A DNA stretch of 64,000 nucleotides from Varanus komodoensis (taxonomy: Eukaryota > Chordata > Lepidosauria > Squamata > Varanidae): positions 54,119,922 through 54,183,921 of the forward strand of contig NW_025335268.1 in NCBI RefSeq assembly GCF_004798865.1. Reading direction: 5' to 3'. The translations under genes and the position numbers were made by a program. Shown one piece after another: positions 34,437 through 47,470 of this stretch. Below the pieces are notes generated by a model. It did not search any database and was not told where the DNA came from. It saw only the letters and a program-made list of their open reading frames with translations. Numbering within the stretch: the first letter of the stretch is position 1; every line of letters begins with the position of its first letter.

Positions 34437-36261
34437 GGTATCTATAACAGACAGCAAAAGTTTATACCAACCTCAGAACTGATTACATTTGCTTTCCTGG
34501 ATTGCCAGTCAGTGCGAAGAAACAAGAGGAAATACCCTAGGGGTAACATATAAATATGTGCTCTAAGTAGATACAAAGGGCTCCACTTATATCCATTTAA
34601 GCAACACCTGTCTGTCACATAATAGCCAACATTATCTATTATCAAAGCTTTGCAAAACCTCTAAAATCCTATTTGCTTTCATTGCTCTTAGTAAAATGTT
34701 CATTTTGCTAATTATAGTTTTTGTTTAATGTTTCACTTTTCTAAAGTTTTATTGTTTTCTACTCACTAAACAAATAATTATTCTAAGGACTTCAAACATA
34801 CTGTGTACAAAGTCTTATTTCTCTACAAATGCTATGTATTTTAGCCCATATTAGAGTTCCGATTCTGTAGCTATTGACAGAAAAAGTCCCACGTTTGGTA
34901 GTAAACTGTATCTTCTTTTTCCTTAAGTGATAAAGTCACTCTATCCATTTCTGCACAATCCAATATCTTGTTCAAGATCAAATCTTCAGCCAGTAGCTCT
35001 TCATTTCTCCAACACTGCGCATATGCAATCCTTGCCGCTGTTATTAATGCAAAGTCAAATATATACTTTATCAAAATCATAGGGGAGAATGCCTAACAAA
35101 AATATTTCTGGTTTAAACATTACAGATCTTTAAACATTTCCCCAAGCCATCTATGTATTTTAACATTTTGCTAATTACAGTTTTATCTACTTCAATATTT
35201 CTCACGATTTGTCCAAAATTCATATCAGTGCCAGGGAAAACTCACATTTCCACATTTTCTTAGCTGCAGAGACTAGATAGTGGAAAAAGCATATGAAAGT
35301 CTACTCATTAATCTGTCTACTCATTAATCTGTGATAGTAATGCCATTACTATTTCCATGACAATTCTCATTTATACAGCACTGTCCTTACAATAACCATT
35401 ATACAACTGGAAAATTAATAGTTTTCCTTAATTTCTATGCCCATAAGCTAAACATCTCTTTGCAAAAAATCCTTTTACATAAAGTGAAATAGATATGTAA
35501 TTTAGATAACTTTCCTATAGTACAACCCCTATACTTGTCTTCTCATAGGAAAGACTTATTATTAATTGAGCTTGCTTCCAGGTAAGTGCAGTCCCAAAGA
35601 TTTTATTTTTTTCTTCCCACTCCTGAGTTCCCATTTCTGCTTTTTAGTATAATCCTACACAAACATGCTTAGGAGCAAGTTTCATTAAACTAAATTTTGC
35701 TGCCAAATAATATACACATAGGAGTAAGCTGTTTGCACTCTCTGTTCTTTGTTTCTCAAACTTAATTGCCCATACCTTTAAGACTGATTTCTTAAAGTAA
35801 AACATTTTAAACGTAATAGAATGGCTGGAAAAACAATTATGACAACATTAGTATGCCATGTTGTCAACTTTCCATTCAAAAATCCACAAGGTACCTAGCA
35901 ATCATTAAAAACAAAACGATTATTAAAAACACTTGAAGCAATACAATACAATAGAACTGCCAGTAATCTCACAAACACAGATATCTCAATAGAATGAAAA
36001 CATATAGAACAAACTTAAGCCAGTCAACAGAAATGTCAAAGCCAGTAGAACTTCAACAGAACCTCTAACTTCACTACTACTTTGGGTAATTGTCTACAAA
36101 ACAAGGATAAACTGAAGTGCATATTCCTCTGGGTAAATCCTGAACACTGTTTATATTTTTGCATTGATACAATATCCATCAATGTATCTTCCCTCCTCAA
36201 AAAGATGGGTAGGGTATGATGCAGCCCAAGGGCACTTGAGGTGGCTTCAAACAAATACAGC

Positions 36262-36412
36262 TTCCATATAGCCTGAAAGGCCTGATCCTGCCTAACCTTG
36301 GAAGCTAAACAGGGATGGGCCTGGTGGAAATCTGGATGGGTGACTTAAATGTTGTGAACTGTCCAGAGTTTCGGTTACTTGTGGATAGAAGAAATAATAA
36401 TAACAACAGCAG
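36262..36412 (+). repeat. 5S-rRNA-derived SINE with L2-type tail
   Basis: The head reads like the internal promoter of 5S rRNA, with 'cctgatcctgcc', 'ttggaagctaaacaggga', 'tgggcctggt', 'ctggatgggtgac' in the 5S order. The tail, 'gttgtgaactgtccagagtt' then 'tcggttacttgtgga', resembles the L2 3' stem-loop (consensus-like ccgcccagag...cggctattgggcgg) and ends in AATAAT repeats. This fits the 5S-headed, L2-tailed SINEs known from lizards. It is decayed and not a working 5S gene. Confidence 0.65.
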
Positions 36413-36674
36413 CAGTGCCTGTTCCCCTATTTGCCTTTCCCACAGGAAAGGCAGGAGAGAAGGAAGCTTTGAATGTCGTTACTGCTTTGACTTGGGGAAA
36501 CCTTGAAACAGAGTTGTCCAAGTTGGCATACACCCTGCTGAACTTTGCCTTGGGAAGGAGAGTTGGTGGGGGGATGCAGACCATTAACTATCGGTTTTGC
36601 CATGGCCAGCCACGTAACGTAGCCTGTGCATACATATGAACTGGGTCTGAACACACAATTCATTCAATCTAAAT

Positions 36675-36722
36675 AGTTTGGCTGGTGGGTAGTATAGAAA
36701 TTAAAGAAAGAATAAAAATCAC
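36675..36722 (+). repeat. Short L2-type 3' tail remnant
   Basis: 'tttggctggtgggtagtata' followed by 'gaaattaaagaaagaataaa' resembles the second half of the L2/SINE 3' tail seen at 36355-36400 and 43085-43160. Confidence 0.35.
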
Positions 36723-37479
36723 ACTCCTCCACTTTCTTTTCTTGACAAATGCTGCACTACATGTACATTTCTTAGCATCTCTTATGAAGGAGAAGAATAA
36801 CTGTGTAAGAAAAAGTAGTCTTATAGTTTACATGCTACTGTAATGCTCAGCTTGCAGTGGGCAGGACATCTGGATGCGCAGTAGAACACTTTCCTATTGT
36901 TTATCATAAGAACCTATCTTTGCCTACATCATCACACAAATCCAGATCAACAAATTCAATTAAATCAAGAGCTGTCAGGCTCAGCATCCTGAAGATAGCC
37001 TGTAACGGGGAATGCTTGCCTAAACCAGTATGAATTCCACGCCTCCTGAAGGATCACGATCACCTTGTTGAGGTGGGCAATTACTCACGCATCAGTCATT
37101 AACAATGCAGCCTGATCTTAAACATGCCGGCTCCCACCCATTTCAATGCAGATTACTCTCAAGCAAACATGCACCGCATGACAGCTGTCCACGGCGGATT
37201 TTATTTTACATCAGAACGCATCAACCAAAAGACTGGGACAGGGGTGTGCGCAACCGGCTTTCCTTGCTGTACTGTGCTTGGGGGTCTTACAAGGGGAAGA
37301 ACATGAAACCGTGCAAAAGGGGAGACAAAAAGACCCCCCCTTTTTTTCTTTTCTTTTTTTTTTTTACAAGAATGCACTCTGGAGCCTGGGAAGGGAGAAA
37401 AAGGCATGCAAGACGAAGCCCCCGAAGAGGTTTAACTCGGCTTACGGGTCAGTCTCACCAGCGAAAATCTACTGAAGTG

Positions 37480-37760
37480 AGCAACAGCGCACCCCCACAC
37501 TCCAAATACTTCACAACCGCGAAGCGGTCACGCACCCATTTTGCGGCCACCGGGGCCGGCGCCGCATCCGTTTTCCCCTCGCGGAACAGGCTGGCTCGCA
37601 CTTAAAGATGGCGGCTCCAAGCCCACCGAAAATTCAGCCGGGTCCTTCTTCACTTCCCAGCACCACCCGCGCACACCGCAAAGACGGAAGCGCGAAGTGT
37701 CCGAACGCGGCCGGGAGCCCCGGAGGACCCCTCATGGCGCGCCCATAGAGATAGATCAGT
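37480..37760 (-). promoter_or_regulatory. KPNA5: GC-rich presumed KPNA5 promoter / 5' UTR exon region
   Basis: CpG density is high over about 37480-37760, roughly 3 kb upstream of the first coding exon of KPNA5, which is itself preceded by a splice acceptor (AG at 34443-34442). A non-coding first exon is therefore expected here. AAGATGGCGGC at 37605-37615 matches the YY1 consensus, often found near starts of TATA-less genes. The exact start and donor are not resolved. Confidence 0.5.
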
Positions 37761-38188
37761 TAGAGTTATACGCGATGCTTATCATTTGGGTTACGCGACA
37801 CTCGACATCACCGATATTTACGACTGAGCTCAGGATTCGGCTGTTTGGAAACCGAAATCGTTTTCCCCAAGTGGCTACCTTACCCATAGGAGGAAAAATG
37901 GGAGGACTCTCGTGAGAAAGTGGAGTACAGGCAGGAAATTATTTGGATGAAGCCGTTTTCCCAAAGGCTTTTGCTTCCATCAGTTGCACAATAGTGTTTT
38001 TAAAAAAGAAAAAAAAGGGGGGGGAGGGAGCGCTTGGAGCTTTCCGTCAGGAAGCACCCTCAGGCATCTTCAATTTGTAACTCCCGAGGGTTCTCCCATG
38101 GATCTCTTTCCCCACACACACATTAAGGAGAAAAAGGTGGAACAGATTGTCATTTGACTAACAGCAAGAGTGCGCTTTTCCCTGACCT

Positions 38189-38280
38189 GATGCAGTGTTG
38201 GACCGCTTCTAAAATCCCATAACCAAATTATGGGGTTTGCAGCCCAACATATATGCAAGACATCAGTTTGGGGAAGGCTG
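38189..38280. repeat. Decayed palindromic MITE-like copy
   Basis: 'cagtgttggaccgcttctaa' and 'gtttgcagcccaacatat', followed by 'agtttggggaaggctgc', match the two arms and flank of the palindromic family at 8771-8878. It lies between the KPNA5 and ZUP1 start regions. Confidence 0.45.
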
Positions 38281-38819
38281 CATTTAAAACTGTCCGATGG
38301 GAAGCGGCTTTAAACCACCTCTGAATTTAAAAGGTGCAGGGCATACGGCCATCTAGATTAAGCGCACACGGTCACTGACAGCCTTATCCTCCAAGAGTTG
38401 ATCGATGCCCCTTTCAGATCATCTAAGGGCTGCAACTCCCAAAAGCCCTGTAACTGGGCATGCCGGGATTTTTTTTTCTATCTACATACTAATAGAATTG
38501 GCCCCTAAATTACTCGCCATTACCGCATCTTATAGCCATTTATGCAGTTTGAGCCTTGCGCTAGGAGAAGACATACGTATTGTTGGTACTGGCAAAACAT
38601 GAGCCCTGTAAAGTGTGAAATACTCATACTTTACAGGATTATGAAGAGGACGCTGAATTTAAGGAAGCAAAGGACTCTTTCCCCACCCCAAGAGAAGACT
38701 TGCTGGGGTATTCCTGCTCTGAGCGCTGGAGAGCGAAAGAAGCCTGGTTCAAAGTGACTGTTTGAGAAAAGAATCGTCGGTATTTTTATTGCAGTGTGTT
38801 GAGTAGATCTATGAAACGC

Positions 38820-38980
38820 GGGAAACGAAAGAGCGCATGCGCTCTCAGGCCTGCGGCCATCTAGGGGGCGTGGCCGCCTCCCCGCCGGTGTTTAAGTCTA
38901 AACAGCTGCGCCGGTGGGCGCTTGGGGGCTTGGCTCTGTGGAGGACTCGCCGCCGCATTACCCGGCTGATCGCGTGGGCG
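38820..38980 (+). promoter_or_regulatory. ZUP1: GC-rich ZUP1 promoter with a perfect NRF1 site
   Basis: GCGCATGCGC at 38833-38842 is the full palindromic NRF1 consensus, at the 5' edge of a CpG-rich block that continues through the first ZUP1 exon. No TATA box is seen. KPNA5 and ZUP1 are head-to-head, with about 1.1-1.3 kb between their GC-rich regions. Confidence 0.55.
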
Positions 38981-41900
38981 ATGGAATTGTCTGCGAGAGC
39001 CCAACAGGGGCCGCGGCGTCTGCAGGGGGACCCTCCCGCTGGTGGCCGGGGCCTTCCTCCCCCTCCTCCTCTTCCTCCTCCTCCTGCTCGCGGTGAGTGA
39101 AACGCTGCGCGCTCCAGCCTCCTTCCCCGACCTGGAGCCCGCGGGACAGAAACAAAGCAAGGGGTCTCGTGGGCATTCTAGTCTGACCCCCGGCTCCGCT
39201 CATGACATGTCTACCATGTGCATGTCCAGCCTATCCTTGAACACCCTCGAGTGGAAGCCCATTCCATACCCTGACTTGCATCACCCCCTCGACACCTCTG
39301 GAGGGTTGGGCAAGGCTGGCCTGTTTCTGGCGCTTCAGCCTCACTTCCTTTCCTAAAGCTACGTAGCCCGCGGATGGCTCCCGTCGGGAAAAGGCGATTC
39401 GTTCCTTTGCCATTCTACTTGCTTTGTCTGAGTTTACGTGTACTGCAGCAATGAATATCTGTGTGTGAACTGCTCCGGTAGGAATATCTGTATTCTTACC
39501 GAACACCTGCATCTAGGTTATCGGGCAGCAGCGCCATTGTCGTCTTTTCCTCCTCTTCCTTGTCACTCAGATGCAGAAAAAGCACAGAAACAACACTTTC
39601 ATTGAGGCGTGGATATCCTTTCTTCCCTAATCCATATTTCCTTGGCATAACCGTGGTGCCTAACTAATGACCCCAAACCTTTTCTGTACAAGCATGCAGA
39701 GGCACAACAGCACGTGACATTCATTCAGTCTTCATTCTTTCATTGTTGGGTACCTGACACCTGCATTCTGTTCACACATACCCATTTCCCATTCTTCAGG
39801 CATCCATTCGCCCTACACTTTCTTTCATTTTTTCACAAATTCCATTCATTCATGCTGCGCTCCTTTTCTTGCCCTCTCGTTTCCGTCCTACACTGCCAGA
39901 TGTTCCTTGGCCCTATGCTTCAGTTAGGCTTTGGGAGAAAAAGGCACCCGTAAGTATTAGTGGGTTTCTTTCCTATACCTACTTGTCACACCAAAGAGGA
40001 ATGGGGAAGTCACCAGATGAGGAGAAAACTTTCCCAACTATTTATTTATTTATTTAGAAAATTTCTATGCCGCCCCATTCGTCGAAGCCTCGGGGCAGCT
40101 CACAAACATAAATAACTTCAATTAAAATAATATAAATAACAGTATAAAATAAGTTGCCCTGGCCAAAGAATAAATAAATACTTTTAACAGTTAAAATGAC
40201 ATTTGAATAAAAAGGTCTTCGCCTGGCGCCTAAAAACAAATAACGATGGCGCCAGGCGGACCTCTCTGGGGAGCACATTCCATAGATTGGGCGCCACCGC
40301 AGAGAAAGCCCTCCTCCAAGTACTCACCCTCCTAATTTCCTTCATGGAGGGTTCCCGGAGAAGGGCTTCTCCCGCAGATCTCAGGGGGCAGGCGGGCATA
40401 TATGGACGTAAGCGCTCCTTCAGGTAACCTGGACCCAAGCCATTTAGGGCTTTATAGGCCATCACCAACACCTTGAATTGGGCCCGGACTTCAGTGGGAA
40501 GCCAGTGAAGCTGACGGAGGACTGGAGTCATGTGAACATAACACCCAGTCCCCGTCAGCAGCCTGGCAGCTCTATTTTGAACCAATTGAAGTATCCGGAC
40601 CGTCTTCAAGGGTAGCCCCACGTAGAGCGCATTACAGAAGTCAAGGCGAGAAGTCACCAACGCATGTGTCACTGTCACCAGGCAGTCATACTCCAGGTAG
40701 GGGCGCAGCTGATGGATCAGCCGAAGCTGAAAGAAAGCGCTCCTCGCCACCGCTGTCACCTGAGCTTCCAGTGAAAGCTCTGGGTCGAGGAGCACTCCCA
40801 AGCTGCGGACCTCGTCCCTAAGAGGGAGTGCAACCCCATTCAGGACTAGGTTCAATTCACCCTCACCGAAGCCCGATCCGCCAACCAACAGGACCTTTGT
40901 CTTGTCTGGATTGGGCTTCAGTTTATTGGCCCTCATCCAGCCCATTACCTCGGCCAGGCACCGGTTCAGCACAGCCACTGCCTCACCTGAATTGGTGGAA
41001 AACGAGAGGTAGAGCTGGGTATCATCAGCGTACTGATGATTCCGCAGCCCACACCTCCTGATGACCTCTCCCAGCGGTTTCATGTAGATGTTAAACAGCA
41101 AAGGGGACAAGATGGACCCCTGCGGTACTCCATGGCATAGCTGCTATGGTACAGAGCCATAGTCCCCCAGCACCACCTTCTGGAATCGGTCATTGAGATA
41201 GGAGCAGAACCACTGCAAAGCAGTGCCTCCGAACCCCCAATCCCCGTTGTGGCAATTAAGCATAAGGGCCCAATCTGCCCAATCAGCATCTTTTTTCCTA
41301 AACTGAAAGTATGCAAGACACATGTGAGAGAAACCAAACTGAGAAGAAGAATCAGATGCCACTTGAGATGGACTGATCTAGTTATTCATACAGCCTTACT
41401 GAACGTGGGACAGGGACATGAGTGTTTGGTTAAGTGCTGGAATTCCCTTATTTCTGCGCTCATGATAACAATGGCTTTTGTGCTGGCCTGAGCTGGGCAG
41501 GGCTGTTGGCACCTACCTGCCCTCCTAGAAAGGCCCACCTCTAACACCTGACTTGAATCCCTTTTCTGGTGGGTTAAGAAGTGCCAAGTGACTTGAACTC
41601 TCCATGTTATTGCCAACGGTAGTCCTGGGTAGAGCTTCAACAGAGACCCTAACAGGGCACTGTGGGACATTTTAAGCAGTGGTTCCAGGCCACCTGGCAT
41701 ATATAGGAGTGCCAATGCTTCCGCTGTTCTCCACAAGGAACATCCCTTGGGCTTCAAGGAACATCTGCTGGGCTTCATGGGAGGTCTGAGAGTTTGCTCA
41801 AACTTTAAGCTGGCTCTGAATATGAGTTTTAAGAATCAGAGTTCTTTTTTATATAAATGAGGACAATGATGTCACAATTTACTTGGAATAATTTTTCTTA

Positions 41901-44900
41901 ATGCAGAAAATGGTCAAGGACTATATGAATGCCCAATGTGTCACCTTGTTTGCACTGATTACCCAGTTCTGCAGGAACATGTTGAATTGCACTTGGAGGA
42001 ATGCAACTTTTTGGAAGGTAAAGGGGGAAGATTTCATTTAAAAAAATGTGACTTTTCTCTTTCTATTTGAAGTTAGAATTCAGGGAATGCTGGTCCAGCA
42101 CAATAGTATGCGCTTATCCAAGTAATGAAAGGGTAATGAAATCCCATGACTGGATGTTCAAGTATTACATTAGCATGTTATTAAAATGGAAAATGTAGAA
42201 AAAGTAGAAAGTAAGTAAAAAAAATGCTGTGGAACAGACACCAGCTTCGTCTCATACTTCTTTTTTCTGGTGCTCGAGATATAACAGTAGTTTACATATT
42301 CAGGCTAGATAAATGATCAAAACTTTTTTCTTTGAAGTCAGTTAAAAATGCAATACAAGTTTCTTTTTAGGCAAAGCATAGTTACTTTTGCAAGTATAAA
42401 TATAAGCCTACACCTATATAGTGCTTTCAAAGTGACTGACTGGCCTTCCATGAAGCAGAATAAATTATTTTTCTATGTCCAGTTTGAAAAATGGAAATAT
42501 ATTTTTGGAATTCAGTATCTTAAACATGTACTATATTACCATAATTTTGATACTGGAAATAAACAATTGGAAAGTTATTATAGGTGCCCAGATCCAGTTT
42601 CTAGTTTTTAGGGTACCATCTTGTATATCCCTAGAAGGATGGTCCACTATCCTAACTGGGTGGGGTTATTGAGTAATTTTGTTCAACTTTTGTTAACTTT
42701 AAAAAATAACAAAGGAAAGCATCAACAGTGGACATTGCCTCTCTCTTCCACTGGCAGAAATATTCTGTGAGGAGAATTCTGCTTAGAGGACACTCCCAGC
42801 AGTAGAGTCTTGGTTAGGGTCCAGGCTTATATAATTCTGGGCATATGCATGGCATGGAATTATGCAATAGAAAAGTAGATAATAAAAATGTTCTAAATTA
42901 ACATGTTTAATCGGTCAAATAAACCATTCAATCATTGCTTAAAAATACATGAGGTACTTTTGAGAAGCATACTTTTAAGTCTGTCATTTGGATGACTTAA
43001 AATAACTTACTGAAACTTAGTTAAATCAAGCTTCCAGTTTATATCATATAGAGGTACTGTACATGGTTAATCTGGTAATCCTTTTTATAGTGTGTTTTAT
43101 GTTTTAAATTGTTGTGAAGTGGCTATTGGGTGGTATAAAAAGATGTAATAAATAAATTGATACACTTTTCTGGGAGTAAGTACCACTGAGCGCAGTTTGC
43201 TTCTAAGTAAACATGCATAGGATTGTGCTACAAATTTATAACTACATACCGTGCTGAAATATGTTGAATCTGTTGTGATATTTAAACTATTAAATGTTCT
43301 CCAATATGACAGAGATCCTGTAATTTTTATGTGGCATATCAGTAGGAGGAAACTTGAGTGATCTAGAATTGGCACAACGTCTCCAGAATGAGGAAGATAA
43401 GCAAAGAGAAGAAGCAGCAAGGCAAGAGAGAGAAGATTTCCAAAAGCTGCAGGTAAAGTAGTAGTGATTAAATAACAATGTAGAATAGACATTTTTGCCT
43501 ACTTTTGTGAGATTCAAGATAAATACAGATAGTATTCTAGGAACCTGCCATAAGTTTGTGCATTTATCCTTTTGATCGTTACCTGGCAGCAACGAAGTGA
43601 GCAGAAAGCCTATTCCATTAGTCAGGTTTTCCTTTCTAAGATATTGTAATGATACTGATGTAGTTTCTTCAGCATTGTACTTTCATTGTGGCTTAATATA
43701 TCTGAAATGAATTTGTTTACAATAAGTAAACAAATATATCTGAAATGAATTTGTTTACAATAAGTCACCTCTACAGATTTGCTAGTGATTATTATTTAAA
43801 TTTGAGGAAACTTAGCAAATGGTTGTTGTTTGAATGTAGTAACTTGTCAGCCTTTTCTCCTCAGGAACAATGTAAGATACTAAGTTTCTGCTTCACTCAT
43901 ACAAGGTCTGGAGCTTCTTGCTGTCTGACAGAAACTCTGCATGGATGCAGGCAGTCTGGGGATTTAGGCTCCTCAGTTGTTTGTGTATGACTAAGCAAGC
44001 TTTTATGGCATCCACTCAGTTCCTCTTCTCACCACGCCTACTCTGATGAATTAGTTGTTCCTTATTTCAATCCTCTTCCTATCTCAGTTTGGGACAGCAC
44101 ATAATTAATAATTTTTTGTTTTGTTTTATTATGTATATGTATTGCGCATTGTCCACAGAATTATTAAAGCAGTGGAAGTACCAAGCAATAACACAGTGAG
44201 TCATATCCAGTGGTTGTGTAAACATCATATGGCAGTTTGTGTAATCTGTCTTTTTCTTCTCGTCCCCCTGCATCCGACTGTACGAAAATCTCTATGCCCA
44301 GTACAGGGCCATTCCCTCCTCCCGCTGTAGCTTAGGTGACCCCAGCATGGTACCTGTGGATGCCTTGACACCCTGTAGCCATCTTCAATGACCCCTGTGA
44401 ATGGGACCCAAATGTAGTACCTGCAGGCAGCCACACTACTTTAAAAAGTTGCCATTTTACTATATATACTTGGATTTGTATATATTCATAGCAATTAATC
44501 TGTATAAAATGTGTGCAGCTTCCTGACAATAATGCACATGTATCAGAAAAATCAGACCAAATGTCTGAATAACTGGCCTTTTGTGAGTGGTACCACTCAT
44601 TCAAACATTGAAAGCTCCTCAGTCCACTGTATTTCAGGAAGTATGTATTTATCCTTCCAGTTTGTAATACCAGTCTGATTGTTTTAATGAAGCAGGTAAA
44701 TAGCATGTACATCACTGAATATTAAGAATTCTTCCAATATTATGTAACTCTATAATAACCTCTAAAACAAGAGGCAGCTCTGGCATTTTATTTGTATGTA
44801 TGTATGTATTTCATTTTACTTCTATGCCACTCCTTAATCCAAGGGTTCTTTGGGTGGCTTATGGATGCTACACCAGCACCTTAGTATCAAAATAGAACCA

Positions 44901-47418
44901 AATAAATTAGAACAAATTAAGTAGATGATTTCAACAAAATACAATTTAACCAAATGCTTGCTGGAACAAAAAAGTTTCTACCTGGTGCCTGAAAGAAAGC
45001 AAGGTCAGCGCCAGCCGTATGTCCCTACAGACAAGCTCTACAGAGAATGCCCCGCTCCTAGCCCTTTCCCCCTTGATCTCACTGTGTGTGTGTGTGGGTG
45101 GGGGGTATTCGGAGGAGGACTTCAGAGGAAGATCTGAGTAGGTGGGTAGGCATATATGGAAAAAGGTGTTCCCTCAGGTACTCTGGTCCCAAGCCATATA
45201 GGGTTTTATATGTCAAAGACAACACTTTGAATTAGGCCTGGACTGGAACAGGAAGCCAGTGCAGCTGATGAAGGACTGTCTACTTTCTTGACAGTCAGTC
45301 TTCATAAGCAGCTGCACCACCCTGTTCTAGATTAATTGTAATGTCTGCACTGTCTTCAAAAGTAGTCCCATGTAGAGTGCATTACAGTAATCCAGGCAGT
45401 GTGTGGATAACTGTGGTGAGGCTCCACTCATCCCAGTAGAACTTAGCTGAGAAATCAGCCAAAGCTGAAGAAAGGTGTTCCAGCTACAAAGCCCACCTGG
45501 GAGACCAGGGAGAGCTCAGGGTCCAGGAGTACCTTATCCTTTAGGGGGGGAGTAACCCCCCCTTCCAGGGTGGATTGAAAATTTCCCAGTTGGAGTGTGG
45601 GAGAGCCCACCAACATTGCCTCCCTCTTGTCTGGATTCAGCTTGGTTTATTGGTCTTCATCCAGCCCATTACCAGTCTCAGGCACTGGTGTAGGACAGCC
45701 ACCACCTCACCTGGATCAGATGAAAAGGCGAGGTAGAGCTGGGTGTCATCAACATACTGGTAACACCTCAGCCCTCACCTCCGGATGCCATTGTCAACAG
45801 CATATGTTTAAAAGAAGCTTAGCTACATTGCACCACCATTAGTTAGCTAGATTAGACAACCCTTGATTAAAGAGATGTTGTAGTGTGCAATAGGCATAAA
45901 ACTAAAATTTGCTGAATAAGATGCAACCCAAGATCTGTAGATAAAACAGGTAAACACAGTGATACACTGATTTGATGTTTTGTGATGGTATCCACAGCAG
46001 TTTCTCGAATTCCCAAATGTGCCTATAGGGTCCAAATATTTGGAGACTCTGCTATAGGCACCCATCCAGCTATCTGGAAAGAGTTTTGAGGAAGCCACTC
46101 TGGGGAGAAGGAAGAGAGAAAGACTGTAGGAGCCATCTTTCACTCAGGCAACCATTAGACACAGCCCAATATATTAAACTGTGTTTTGATTGGCTTAGTT
46201 ACCCTTGCTAGCAAATTGTTCCACTGTTAAATTTCTTGGAGTTGGTTGGTTGCTTGGTTTTTTACTGAAGTCCTTGGCTGCTTCAAACAATAACTTCTCT
46301 CAGCTTGGGAGCAGATCACAATTGTAATGAGAAGGTAGGCTGGGCTGTGTTCCAAACTTCCCAGATGTATATAGTTTTCTAGAACAAAGATTATATTTAA
46401 CCCTTCTACAGAGAGCTTACAGTTCCTTCACCCAATGGTCATGGTTCTTTTGTAGTATCTCCCAGATAAACCCTTTCTGAGTGTGGTCTGCATACAATAG
46501 CAGTGCTGCTGCTTCTACAAGCGATTACTTGTGCTTGTTCCCTCTGAACTGTATCACTTATTCTTAACAGAGACAATATGGCTTGGATGGTTCTGGGGGA
46601 TACAAACAGCAGACTTTGAAGAACATGGAAAAGGAAGTGGCTTTTGGCAAAATGCAACCATCTGAATATCACAAGAGAAAAGCTGATATGATGGAATCTT
46701 TGGCTTTTGGCATTGATGATGGCACAACAAGGACTTCAGGTCAGTATTGAAGACATTGGGAGCTTCCTGAAAGGCCTAACTGAAGTGACCAAAAAGTATT
46801 GTTGATCCAACCACCACTCATTTATGTGTGGTGTTAGGTAATGTTGCAGATGATAAAGGATTATACATTCTTTTCCCTGTCAGCAGATAAATAGGAATAT
46901 GGGCCTTGTGAAGTGATCTGGGCAGGGTTTCTAAAAGCTATGTTATCGGTGCCAATGTAGATTGAATTTTGTAATACCAGATTGGGACACAGATGATTAT
47001 TAACTTTAAGCAAGACACATCTAGACATTTACCACAGCTTTGAGTTGCTGTACCAAACTTAAGAATCTTAATTTGAATCTACATTTTAGATTATTTACGA
47101 CCTGTCATTAAAGGTGGGAAGTTAGCAGACTGCAAGGTACATAGTAACTGAAGTCACATTACTGCTCTTTGGTGTTTATGACAGACTCACTGTCTACTTT
47201 GTGGATTAGTATTTTTACTTAGCTTCCTTCTTAATTTCTGGCAGATGCTGTCTTCTATTTGAGGGCACAGTATTACAGTCTTTCCTCTTATAATTTGACT
47301 GTTTTATAAAGCTTATATACTGTTTGCCTAGCTGAATAAACTCTGGATAACTCTGAAGCATGAAATGGCACTTTGTTGTGTCATCCCTTCAAACTTTGCT
47401 ACTTGCTATTATCTTGTG

Positions 47419-47470
<52 letters not shown>

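Noticed and set aside
36262-36360. Functional 5S rRNA gene
   Set aside because: The 5S similarity is decayed, lacks both mature ends and runs into a LINE-type tail, so it is a SINE.
39042-39356. Signal-peptide-like frame rich in Leu ([17 protein letters not shown]) as a secreted protein
   Set aside because: It is the low-complexity CTC repeat of ZUP1 exon 1 read in another frame. It continues through the splice donor into intron without recognisable protein.
40184-41110. 308-codon reverse transcriptase frame as a host gene
   Set aside because: YADD and flanking blocks, the L2 3' stem-loop and the AT-rich tail mark it as a 5'-truncated LINE; a second old copy lies at 44785-45800.
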